NCBI GenBank assembly: GCA_019234815.1
Contig: JAFALA010000032.1
Span: 1 to 64,000 of the forward strand
Reading direction: 5' to 3'
Source: Burkholderiaceae bacterium
GTDB taxonomy: Bacteria; Pseudomonadota; Gammaproteobacteria; Burkholderiales; Burkholderiaceae_C
DNA length: 64,000 bases
A program made the position numbers and the translations under genes. The notes below the pieces were generated by a model. That model was not told the DNA's origin. It saw only the letters and a list, made by a program, of their open reading frames with translations, and did not search any database. Of this stretch, positions 1 to 7,378 are shown piece after piece (the stretch's first letter is position 1; each line of letters opens with the position of its first letter).

Positions 1-114
1 CCAACCTTATGTAATCAACATGAAACCGAAAGATTTTATTGCAATGCAACAGTGCCGAATGTACTTGGCACGACACTTCACTGCAGATTGCAACACTGCG
101 GGACAAAGAAAGAC
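1..114. promoter_or_regulatory. Noncoding left edge, possible promoter/operator region
   Basis: No gene is visible here. It lies beyond the 3' end of gntR and probably leads to a gene outside the window; in Comamonadaceae the succinate dehydrogenase operon commonly sits beside this regulator, but that is outside what I can see. The motif CTTATGTAATC near position 6 resembles the half-sites of the operator-like palindrome at 951-970, so the GntR protein could bind at both ends of its own gene. The resemblance is partial and unproven. Confidence 0.25.
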
Positions 115-921
115 TCAATTCAGGTCATTGCGATAGAAGTGCGTGGAAGTGTTGTAGAGACCGCGCCGCAACTCGACCGGCACGTCGCCATAGGTGAACG
201 AAAGCCGCTCCACGCCCAACAGGGGCGCGCCCACTTCCACCTGCAGCAAGGCCGCCGACTCTGCGTCTGCCGCAACGGCGCGGATGCGTTCCTGTGCACG
301 GATCATATGCACACCGAATTCGGTTTCAAACAGGCCGTAGAAGGGCCCGCGATGCTGACTCAGCCGCTCAGCGGTCAGGCCGCCGAACAGGCGACCCGGC
401 AGCCAGATGTCGTCCAGCACCACAGGCTTGCCCTTGCTGTGCAGCAGGCGGCGCACCTCGACCATCGCGTCGCCAGTGCGCATATTCAGTTGGTGCGCGA
501 TCCAGGCCGGCGCGCGCTGACGACGGCAATCGAGCAGTTGCCGACCCAGCCCCGGCTCCTGCCCCTCGTCAGGTGTCAGGCGCAGGAAACGGTATTGCTG
601 CTGCTGCTCGGCATGCGTGGCCACGAAGGTGCCCTTGCCTTGCCGCCTGACCACCAGATTCTCGGCCGCCAGTTCGTCGATGGCCTTGCGAACGGTGCCC
701 TGGCTGACGCCGAAGCGCGCGGCCAGTTCGACCTCGCTGGGAATGCCCTCGCCGGCACGCCATTCGCCAGCCTGCAGGCTGGCAATGATCAAGGCCTTGA
801 TCTGGCGATAAAGCGGACTGAACGATGGCCCCACCGGCGCAGCCGCAGATGACGAACCCGATCCCGCGCCTGGGCTGGCTTCAGTCGAATTGGCGACGCG
901 CGTGTTCGTGGGGGGCGGCAT
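115..921 (-). CDS. GntR family (HutC/UTRA type) transcriptional regulator
   Basis: The 268-residue protein has an N-terminal winged helix typical of GntR regulators (PLYRQIKALI, then FGVSQGTVRKAIDELAAENL, roughly residues 37-100) followed by a UTRA-like ligand-binding domain to the C-terminus. The first 30 residues are Pro/Ser/Ala rich and unstructured, so translation could start slightly downstream. It is divergent from mdh, with a 144-bp gap that contains a palindrome centred about 35 bp upstream of its start. The neighbourhood (malate dehydrogenase, CoA-ester lyase, aconitase) suggests control of TCA-cycle genes by a carboxylate or CoA-type metabolite. The family is clear; target and ligand are inferred. 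Confidence 0.9.
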   Translation of the reverse strand: MPPPTNTRVANSTEASPGAGSGSSSAAAPVGPSFSPLYRQIKALIIASLQAGEWRAGEGIPSEVELAARFGVSQGTVRKAIDELAAENLVVRRQGKGTFVATHAEQQQQYRFLRLTPDEGQEPGLGRQLLDCRRQRAPAWIAHQLNMRTGDAMVEVRRLLHSKGKPVVLDDIWLPGRLFGGLTAERLSQHRGPFYGLFETEFGVHMIRAQERIRAVAADAESAALLQVEVGAPLLGVERLSFTYGDVPVELRRGLYNTSTHFYRNDLN

Positions 922-949
922 ACCCCGAGTCTACCCTGATTGCAGACCA

Positions 950-970
950 ATCTTATATAAGACATAAGAT
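950..970. promoter_or_regulatory. Candidate GntR operator (TCTTATATAAGA palindrome)
   Basis: TCTTATATAAGA at 951-962 is a perfect 12-bp palindrome, followed after one base by a further ATAAGAT, giving three half-sites of the form TCTTAT/ATAAGA in 20 bp. It sits in the gap between gntR and mdh, 29 bp upstream of the gntR start. AT-rich palindromes of this size are usual GntR targets. Autoregulation and control of mdh are inferred from position. Confidence 0.55.
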
Positions 971-1065
971 CGTCAGATTTGTGCAAAACCTGCGCGTAGA
1001 ATGAGGGGACCACTAGGCCTCACCGGGCCCAGGCGCTACGATTTCCCATCCTCTCGGAGATATTC

Positions 1066-2052
1066 ATGAGCAAGAAACCCGTTCGCGTTGCCGTCACCGG
1101 CGCCGCAGGCCAGATTGGCTACGCACTGCTGTTCCGCATCGCCTCCGGCGAAATGCTGGGCAAGGACCAGCCCGTGATCCTGCAACTGCTGGAGATCCCG
1201 GACGAGAAGGCCCAGAACGCGCTCAAGGGCGTGATCATGGAGCTGGAAGACTGCGCCTTCCCGCTGCTGGCCGGCATCGAAGCCCACAGCGACCCGATGA
1301 GCGCCTTCAAGGACACCGACTACGCCCTGCTGGTCGGCTCGCGTCCGCGCGGCCCCGGCATGGAGCGCTCGGAGCTGCTGTCGATCAACGGCGCCATCTT
1401 CATCGCCCAGGGCAAGGCCCTGAACGCGGTCGCCTCGCGCAATGTCAAGGTGCTGGTGGTCGGCAACCCCGCCAACACCAACGCCTACATCGCCATGAAG
1501 TCGGCCCCCGACCTGCCGGCCAAGAACTTCACCGCCATGCTGCGCCTGGACCACAACCGCGCCGCCAGCCAGCTGGCCGCCAAGACCGGCAAGGCCGTCG
1601 CCAACATCGAGAAGCTGGCCGTCTGGGGCAACCACTCGCCCACGATGTACGCGGACTACCGCTTTGCCACCATCGGCGGCGAATCGGTCAAGGCCATGAT
1701 CAATGACGAAACCTGGAACCGCGAAACCTTCCTGCCCACCGTGGGCAAGCGCGGCGCCGCCATCATCGCCGCTCGCGGCCTGTCGTCGGCCGCCTCGGCT
1801 GCCAACGCCGCCATCGACCACATGCGCGACTGGGCCCTGGGCACCAACGGCAAGTGGGTCACCATGGGCATTCCGTCGGACGGCTCCTACGGCATTCCCA
1901 AGGACGTGATGTTCGGCTTCCCCGTCACCACCGAAAACGGCGAGTACAAGATCGTGCAAGGCCTGGAGATCGATGCCTTCTCGCAGGAGTGCATCAACAA
2001 GACGCTCAAGGAACTGACCGACGAACAGGACGGCGTCAAGCATCTGCTGTGA
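1066..2052 (+). CDS. mdh: Malate dehydrogenase
   Basis: Cytosolic NAD-dependent enzyme converting malate to oxaloacetate in the TCA cycle. The 328-residue protein has the Rossmann start [16 protein letters not shown], the substrate-loop arginines in [15 protein letters not shown], the LDHNRA segment and the catalytic-His region [10 protein letters not shown]. Length and sequence style fit the type-2 malate dehydrogenase of Burkholderiales. A Shine-Dalgarno GGAG lies 6 nt before the ATG, and a strong intrinsic terminator follows 38 nt after the stop, so it is likely monocistronic. The divergent GntR protein is the probable regulator. Confidence 0.97.
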   Translation: MSKKPVRVAVTGAAGQIGYALLFRIASGEMLGKDQPVILQLLEIPDEKAQNALKGVIMELEDCAFPLLAGIEAHSDPMSAFKDTDYALLVGSRPRGPGMERSELLSINGAIFIAQGKALNAVASRNVKVLVVGNPANTNAYIAMKSAPDLPAKNFTAMLRLDHNRAASQLAAKTGKAVANIEKLAVWGNHSPTMYADYRFATIGGESVKAMINDETWNRETFLPTVGKRGAAIIAARGLSSAASAANAAIDHMRDWALGTNGKWVTMGIPSDGSYGIPKDVMFGFPVTTENGEYKIVQGLEIDAFSQECINKTLKELTDEQDGVKHLL

Positions 2053-2089
2053 TGGCCTGACCCGCTGACACAGGTCGCTGTCAAAATCA

Positions 2090-2117
2090 GGCCAGCATGC
2101 TTCATGCTGGCCTTTTT
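2090..2117 (+). terminator. Rho-independent terminator after mdh
   Basis: A perfect 10-bp stem (GGCCAGCATG / CATGCTGGCC) with a 3-nt loop is followed directly by TTTTT. It separates mdh from the next gene. Confidence 0.92.
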
Positions 2118-2143
2118 CATTGAGCCTTCGCACTCCTACTGCC

Positions 2144-3160
2144 GTGAACACCACCCACACCCTCACCAGCGCCGTGCACCCCCGCCAAGCTCTTTTCGAG
2201 GAGGGTGACGACGCCGCCGCCCTGCCCGTCGTGGACCACTATTGCGGCGTCGAGGTCCGCATGCGCAAGAGCCTGGAAATGCAGGCCGACATGGGGCCGG
2301 TCTTCGATGTCACGCTGGACTGCGAAGATGGCACGCCCATAGGCGGCGAGGCGGAGCATGTCGCGCTGGTCTGCGAACTCGCCAACAGCAGCCTGAACCG
2401 GCACAACCGCGTCGGTGCGCGCGTGCACCCCCTGACACATGCCAGCTTCGAAGCCGACGTGGACTGCCTCATCCAGGGCGCCGGCAAGCGCCTGGCCTAT
2501 CTGATGCTGCCCAAGCCGCAAAGCCTTGCGGACGTGGTCAAGGCCTGCGACTTCATCGACGGTACGCTCAAGCGCCATCACGTGCGGCCCGACCTGCCCA
2601 TTCACGTGCTGATCGAGACCCATGGCGCCCTGCGCGACGTGCAGGCCATTGCCGCGCATCCACGCATCGAGTCGCTCAGCTTCGGCCTGATGGATTTCGT
2701 GTCGGCCCATCGCGGCGCCATCCCCAAGCAGGCCATGAGCATGCAAGGCCAGTTCAGCCATCCGCTGGTGCTGCGCGCCAAGCTGGAGATTGCGGCGGCG
2801 GCGCACGCCCAAAGCAAGACGCCGTCCCATTGCGTAGTGACCGAGTTCAAGAGCGCGGCGGCCATCGAGGCAGCCGCAAGCAAGGCCTATCGCGAACTCG
2901 GCTACACGCGCATGTGGAGCATCCACCCCAGCCAGATCCAGCCCATCATCGACGCCTTCGCACCCAGCATGGCCGAAATCGACGAGGCCATCGACATCAT
3001 CCACGCTGCGCAGGCGGCCAACTGGGCCCCGATCCAGCACCGCGACACCCTGCACGACCGCGCCAGCTACCGCTATTTCTGGCAGGTGCTGGAGCGTGCG
3101 CATCGAACGGGCCAAACCTTGCCCATCGAGGTCTGCCAGGCCTATTTCGATGCCTGTTGA
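2144..3160 (+). CDS. HpcH/HpaI aldolase / CitE-like CoA-ester lyase
   Basis: Member of the malyl-CoA/citramalyl-CoA lyase (CitE) superfamily, which cleaves or hydrolyses 3-hydroxyacyl-CoA esters using Mg2+ in a TIM barrel. Visible hallmarks are FDVTLDCEDGTPIGGEAEH near the N-terminus, the Arg segment RVHPLTH, LMLPKPQS, the acidic strand IETHGALRDV and the C-terminal RMWSIHPSQIQPII. The track ORF begins at a TTG at 2120, only 3 nt after the mdh terminator; the in-frame GTG at 2144 (338 residues) is a better start, although neither has a good Shine-Dalgarno. Exact substrate is not readable; malyl-CoA-type substrates fit the TCA context. The next ORF-track entry (2242-3831) is a shadow in another frame. 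Confidence 0.88.
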   Translation: MNTTHTLTSAVHPRQALFEEGDDAAALPVVDHYCGVEVRMRKSLEMQADMGPVFDVTLDCEDGTPIGGEAEHVALVCELANSSLNRHNRVGARVHPLTHASFEADVDCLIQGAGKRLAYLMLPKPQSLADVVKACDFIDGTLKRHHVRPDLPIHVLIETHGALRDVQAIAAHPRIESLSFGLMDFVSAHRGAIPKQAMSMQGQFSHPLVLRAKLEIAAAAHAQSKTPSHCVVTEFKSAAAIEAAASKAYRELGYTRMWSIHPSQIQPIIDAFAPSMAEIDEAIDIIHAAQAANWAPIQHRDTLHDRASYRYFWQVLERAHRTGQTLPIEVCQAYFDAC

Positions 3161-3285
3161 CAAGCCCGCGCCGCCGATCGTCAGAGGTATCCGTTCGTAA
3201 ACCCGTGCACGGCAATGTAATAAGGCTTGGCCCTCGCATTTTTTTCGCGACAATCCGTGCACCGCAGTCCCCCACCTCCGATCCC

Positions 3286-3831
3286 ATGATGAACATCAAA
3301 GCAATTTCCTGGTCCGCACTCGCTTCATGTCTGCTGCTTGCCAGCCAAAGCTGGGCCGCGGTAGCCGACAGCAGCAGCACGACGCCGACCGTCGCCAAGG
3401 CCAAAACAAAGGCCAAGACCAAAGCCAAGGCGGTAGTTGCGGCCGAACCGGTCGAAGAGCCCCTGACCGACGAGCAGTTGGCTATTGCCCCGCGCGTCAA
3501 CGCGGGCGACGCGCATTGCGAGTTCAAGCAGACCGTCAAGGTCTCAGCGCATCCCACCAAGCCCGGCCGCTTCCAATTGCAGTTCGGCAAGATGATCTAC
3601 AACATGACGCCCGAACCCACCAGCACCGGTGCCGTCGTACTGAAAGACAATGCCGCCGGCGTGGAATGGCTGCAAATTCCCACCAAGTCCATGCTGATGA
3701 ACACGCGCCTGGGCCAACGCATGGTTGATGGCTGCCAGCATCCCGAACAAGTGGCGTTCGAGAGCAATGCTGCGCCCGCAGCCTCGGCCGAAGGTTTCGG
3801 CATCGCGCCTGACGCCGGCAAGGCCAATTGA
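3286..3831 (+). CDS. Small exported protein of unknown function
   Basis: This occupies only the 3' third of a long ORF-track entry; the upstream part of that ORF is out-of-frame shadow of the CoA-lyase. From MMNIKAISWSALASCLLLASQSWAAVA the protein has a clear signal peptide, then a low-complexity Ala/Lys/Thr stretch containing repeated KAKTK units, then a compact domain of about 120 residues with two cysteines (AHCEFKQTV and DGCQHPEQ) that could form a disulfide. About 181 residues. I do not recognise the family. It is followed by a strong terminator. Periplasmic location is inferred from the signal peptide. Confidence 0.75.
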   Translation: MMNIKAISWSALASCLLLASQSWAAVADSSSTTPTVAKAKTKAKTKAKAVVAAEPVEEPLTDEQLAIAPRVNAGDAHCEFKQTVKVSAHPTKPGRFQLQFGKMIYNMTPEPTSTGAVVLKDNAAGVEWLQIPTKSMLMNTRLGQRMVDGCQHPEQVAFESNAAPAASAEGFGIAPDAGKAN

Positions 3832-3870
3832 CCCCACTGATTCCGGGCCGGGCAGCCCGTCCAAGCATCG

Positions 3871-3895
3871 AAAGGAGGCCCAGGCCTCCTTTTTT
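3871..3895 (+). terminator. Rho-independent terminator
   Basis: AAAGGAGGC and GCCTCCTTT pair perfectly around the loop CCAG, and the T-run continues to give six Ts. It ends transcription of the small exported protein gene immediately before the toxin-antitoxin promoter. Confidence 0.9.
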
Positions 3896-3898
3896 AAT

Positions 3899-3935
3899 TT
3901 GAAATGCCGAATCGAGTACGTATAATCAATACATA
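3899..3935 (+). promoter_or_regulatory. Promoter and candidate operator of the VapBC-like module
   Basis: TTGAAA (3899-3904) and a consensus TATAAT (3921-3926) are separated by 16 bp. The -10 box lies inside a small dyad, GTAT-AATCA-ATAC, followed by another ATAC, so binding there would block transcription. Toxin-antitoxin modules are normally repressed by their AbrB-type antitoxin. The promoter is well supported; the operator role is inferred. Confidence 0.65.
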
Positions 3936-3978
3936 CTTTAGACCACATACCGTCGCCACGGCGGAGCGGGAGACCTGC

Positions 3979-4224
3979 ATGGAAGCAACGGTTGCCGAAC
4001 GAGGCCAGATCACGCTGCCCAAGGCCGTGCGCGACGCACTGGGCCTGACCAAAGGCACCACGCTCAAGGTGGAACTCGACGGCGCGCGCATCATCCTGCG
4101 CAAGAATGTCGACGATGCCATTTCACGCGCCCGCGGCCGCTTCAAGCTGCCGGCGGGCACCTCGACCGACGACATCATGCGCGAACTGCGCGGCCGCGCG
4201 CCCGGCGACCCCGTGGAAGACTGA
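3979..4224 (+). CDS. AbrB/MazE-type antitoxin (VapB-like)
   Basis: About 81 residues starting at the internal ATG (METVAERGQ-like start, MEATVAERGQ) preceded by GGAG at 6 nt; the longer track ORF would run through the promoter. The SpoVT-AbrB swapped-hairpin DNA-binding domain is plain in AERGQITLPKAVRDALGL and LKVELDGARIILRK. The C-terminal tail (about residues 45-81) probably wraps the toxin. It lies 6 nt upstream of a PIN-domain gene, the classic antitoxin-toxin order, and probably represses its own promoter. Confidence 0.88.
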   Translation: MEATVAERGQITLPKAVRDALGLTKGTTLKVELDGARIILRKNVDDAISRARGRFKLPAGTSTDDIMRELRGRAPGDPVED

Positions 4225-4230
4225 ACCCCT

Positions 4231-4671
4231 ATGATCGCTGTCGACACCTCCGTCCTGATCGACCTGCTGGGCGACGACCCGCGCGCCGATGCGGCCGAAG
4301 CCTGCCTGCGCCTGGCACTCAGCGCCGGCCCGGTGACGGTCTGTGACGTGGTGCTCAGCGAAGTCACCGCCGGACTGGGCCATGGCTCCGAAGTCATGGA
4401 TGCCCTGGAGGAAATGGGCATTCGCTTCTCCGCGCTCGACCAGCGCGCCGCCATCCGGGCCGGAGAAATGCAGCGCAGGTACAAACTGCGTGCCCAAAGC
4501 GCCAGCGGCGCGCACAATTCGGCCCGTACGATTCCGGATTTCCTGGTTGGCGCACATGCCATGCTGCAGTGCGACGCCCTGATCACCCGCGACGACGGAT
4601 TTTTTCGCGACTATTTCAAAGGACTGAAGGTGATCACGCCGCAGTCCCCCGAGCGGGTCGCCGCGCGCTGA
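4231..4671 (+). CDS. PIN-domain ribonuclease toxin (VapC-like)
   Basis: A 146-residue PIN domain protein predicted to cut RNA with Mg2+. The acidic active-site set is intact: Asp5 in [13 protein letters not shown], Glu44 in [10 protein letters not shown], Asp103 in [10 protein letters not shown] and Asp121 in LITRDDGFF. It follows the antitoxin by 6 nt with almost no Shine-Dalgarno of its own, which suggests coupled translation. The module is inserted between TCA-related genes and acnB. All catalytic residues are present, so it should be an active toxin unless neutralised. The RNA target cannot be predicted. Confidence 0.9.
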   Translation: MIAVDTSVLIDLLGDDPRADAAEACLRLALSAGPVTVCDVVLSEVTAGLGHGSEVMDALEEMGIRFSALDQRAAIRAGEMQRRYKLRAQSASGAHNSARTIPDFLVGAHAMLQCDALITRDDGFFRDYFKGLKVITPQSPERVAAR

Positions 4672-4720
4672 CCCCAGCCAGATTTCAACCATCTTCACCC
4701 TCACACCTGGAGAGCACACC

Positions 4721-7312
4721 ATGCTGCAAGCCTATCGCCAACATGCCGCGGAGCGCCAAGCCCTCGGCATCCCGCCCCTGCCCCTGGACGCCAAGCAGGT
4801 CGCCGACCTGATCGAGCTGATCAAGACCCCCCCCGCCGGTGAAGACGCCTTCCTGCTGGATCTGCTGACGCACCGCGTGCCTCCGGGCGTGGACGATGCC
4901 GCCAAGGTCAAGGCAAGCTTCCTGGCCGCCGTGGCGCACGGCGACATCAAGGTCGGGCTGATCAGCAAGGCCAAGGCCACCGAACTGCTGGGCACCATGG
5001 TCGGCGGCTACAACGTGCATCCCCTGATCGAACTGCTGGACGACACCGAAGTGGCCGACGTCGCGGCCGCGGGTCTGAAGAAGACCCTGCTGATGTTCGA
5101 CTTCTTCAACGACGTGGCCGAGAAGGCCAAGGCCGGCAACGCGAAGGCCAAGGAAGTGATGCAGAGCTGGGCCGACGCCGAGTGGTTCACCAGCCGTCCC
5201 GAAGTCGAGAAGAAGATCACCATCACCGTCTTCAAGGTGCCCGGCGAAACCAACACCGACGACCTGTCGCCCGCCCCCGACGCCTGGAGCCGCCCCGACA
5301 TTCCGCTGCACTACCTAGCGATGCTGAAGAACACCCGCCCCGACGCAGCCTTCAAGCCCGAGGAAGACGGCAAGCGCGGCCCGATGCAGTTCATCGAAGA
5401 CTTGAAGAAGAAGGGCCACCTGGTCGCCTACGTGGGCGACGTGGTCGGCACCGGCTCCAGCCGCAAGTCCGCCACCAACAGCGTGATCTGGGCCACCGGC
5501 CAGGACATCCCCTTCGTGCCGAACAAGCGCTTCGGCGGCGTGACCCTGGGCGGCAAGATCGCGCCGATCTTCTTCAACACGCAGGAAGACTCGGGCTCGC
5601 TGCCGATCGAAGTCGACGTCAGCAAGCTGGAGATGGGCGACGTGGTCGACATCCTGCCCTATGACGGCAAGATCCAGCGCGATGGCGCCACCCTCACCGA
5701 GTTCAAGCTCAAGAACGACGTGCTGTTCGACGAAGTGCGCGCCGGCGGCCGCATCAACCTGATCATCGGCCGCTCGCTGACCGCCAAGGCCCGCGAATTC
5801 CTGGGCCTGCCCGCCTCCACCGTGTTCCGCCTGCCCAAGGCGCCGGTCGACAGCGGCAAGGGCTTCACGCTGGCGCAGAAGATGGTCGGCCGCGCCGTCG
5901 GCCTGCCCGAGGGCCAGGGCGTGCGTCCGGGCACCTACTGCGAGCCCAAGATGACCACGGTCGGTTCGCAAGACACCACCGGCCCGATGACCCGCGACGA
6001 GCTGAAAGACCTGGCCTGCCTGGGCTTCAGCGCCGACATGGTGATGCAGTCCTTCTGCCACACCGCGGCCTATCCGAAGCCCGTCGACGTCAAGACCCAC
6101 CGCGAACTGCCCGCCTTCATCAGCAACCGCGGCGGCGTCTCGCTGCGCCCCGGCGACGGCGTGATCCACAGCTGGCTGAACCGCCTGCTGCTGCCCGACA
6201 CCGTCGGCACCGGCGGCGACTCGCACACGCGCTTCCCGATCGGCATCTCCTTCCCGGCCGGCTCCGGCCTGGTCGCCTTCGGCGCCGCCACCGGCGTGAT
6301 GCCGCTGGACATGCCCGAATCGGTGCTGGTGCGCTTCAAGGGCCAGATGCAGCCCGGCGTGACGCTGCGCGACCTGGTCCACGCGATTCCGCTGTACGCC
6401 ATCAAGGCCGGTCTGCTGACGGTCGCCAAGGCCGGCAAGAAGAACATCTTCTCGGGCCGCATCCTCGAGATCGAGGGCCTGCCGGACCTGAAGGTTGAAC
6501 AAGCGTTCGAGCTGTCCGACGCGTCGGCCGAACGCTCGGCCGCCGGCTGCACGATCAAGCTCAACCCCGCGCCGATCAAGGAATACCTCACCAGCAACGT
6601 CGTGCTGATGAAGAACATGATCGCCGACGGCTACGCCGACGCGAAGACCTTGCAGCGCCGCATCGAGAAGGTCGAGGCCTGGCTGGCCAAGCCCGATCTG
6701 CTGGAAGCCGACAAGGACGCCGAGTACGCCGCCATCATCGAGATCGACCTGGCCGACATCAAGGAACCCATCCTGTGCTGCCCGAACGATCCGGACGACG
6801 CCAAGACCCTGTCCGACGTGGCCGGCACCAAGATCGATGAAGCCTTCATCGGTTCGTGCATGACCAACATCGGCCACTTCCGCGCCGCGGCCAAGCTGCT
6901 GGGCGGCCAGCGCGACATCCCCGTCAAGCTGTGGGTCGCGCCGCCGACCAAGATGGACCAGAGTGAACTGATCAAGGAAGGCCATTACGCTGCCTTCGGC
7001 ACCGCCGGCGCACGCACCGAAATGCCGGGCTGCTCGCTGTGCATGGGCAACCAGGCGCAGGTGCGCGAAGGCGCGACCGTGGTCTCGACCTCGACCCGCA
7101 ACTTCCCGAACCGCCTGGGCAAGAACACCAACGTGTTCCTGGCCTCGGCCGAGCTGGCCGCCATCGCGTCCAAGCTGGGCCACATCCCCACGGTGGCCGA
7201 GTACCACGAAGCCATGGGCATCGTGAACAAGGACAGCGCCTCGATCTACAAGTACATGAACTTCGACCAGATCGAAGAGTACGCAGAGACCGCCAAAGGC
7301 GTGACGGCCTGA
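4721..7312 (+). CDS. acnB: Aconitate hydratase B
   Basis: Converts citrate to isocitrate in the TCA cycle using a [4Fe-4S] cluster. The 863-residue protein has the AcnB architecture: an N-terminal HEAT-like helical domain (about 1-155), the mobile swivel domain next ([36 protein letters not shown]), then the catalytic core. Cluster ligands are in [12 protein letters not shown] and [11 protein letters not shown] Shine-Dalgarno GGAG lies 8 nt before the ATG. A bidirectional terminator follows the stop. Length matches E. coli AcnB (865). Confidence 0.98.
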   Translation: MLQAYRQHAAERQALGIPPLPLDAKQVADLIELIKTPPAGEDAFLLDLLTHRVPPGVDDAAKVKASFLAAVAHGDIKVGLISKAKATELLGTMVGGYNVHPLIELLDDTEVADVAAAGLKKTLLMFDFFNDVAEKAKAGNAKAKEVMQSWADAEWFTSRPEVEKKITITVFKVPGETNTDDLSPAPDAWSRPDIPLHYLAMLKNTRPDAAFKPEEDGKRGPMQFIEDLKKKGHLVAYVGDVVGTGSSRKSATNSVIWATGQDIPFVPNKRFGGVTLGGKIAPIFFNTQEDSGSLPIEVDVSKLEMGDVVDILPYDGKIQRDGATLTEFKLKNDVLFDEVRAGGRINLIIGRSLTAKAREFLGLPASTVFRLPKAPVDSGKGFTLAQKMVGRAVGLPEGQGVRPGTYCEPKMTTVGSQDTTGPMTRDELKDLACLGFSADMVMQSFCHTAAYPKPVDVKTHRELPAFISNRGGVSLRPGDGVIHSWLNRLLLPDTVGTGGDSHTRFPIGISFPAGSGLVAFGAATGVMPLDMPESVLVRFKGQMQPGVTLRDLVHAIPLYAIKAGLLTVAKAGKKNIFSGRILEIEGLPDLKVEQAFELSDASAERSAAGCTIKLNPAPIKEYLTSNVVLMKNMIADGYADAKTLQRRIEKVEAWLAKPDLLEADKDAEYAAIIEIDLADIKEPILCCPNDPDDAKTLSDVAGTKIDEAFIGSCMTNIGHFRAAAKLLGGQRDIPVKLWVAPPTKMDQSELIKEGHYAAFGTAGARTEMPGCSLCMGNQAQVREGATVVSTSTRNFPNRLGKNTNVFLASAELAAIASKLGHIPTVAEYHEAMGIVNKDSASIYKYMNFDQIEEYAETAKGVTA

Positions 7313-7331
7313 TCGCTTCAGGCCCGCCCGC

Positions 7332-7361
7332 AAAAAGGCCCGCGTGAAGCGGGCCTTTTTT
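7332..7361. terminator. Bidirectional rho-independent terminator between acnB and the lipoprotein gene
   Basis: AAAAAGGCCCGC pairs with GCGGGCCTTTTTT around GTGAA. A T-run exists on both strands, so it can stop transcription of acnB and of the convergent lipoprotein gene. Confidence 0.93.
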
Positions 7362-7378
7362 CATGTCAGAACTATTTC

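Noticed and set aside
1036-2166. 376-codon minus-strand ORF opposite mdh
   Set aside because: It is antisense shadow of a clear mdh; the translation is rich in Gly/Val/Gln/His, typical of GC-rich reverse frames, with no motif.
2242-3285. 5' part of a 529-codon ORF joined in frame to the small exported protein
   Set aside because: This stretch is the +1 shadow of the CoA-lyase (Arg/Pro/Ala-rich), so only the part from 3286 on is real.
5315-7333. 672-codon minus-strand ORF opposite acnB
   Set aside because: Antisense shadow; composition (runs of Gly, His, Gln, Val) and lack of any domain match a GC-rich reverse frame.
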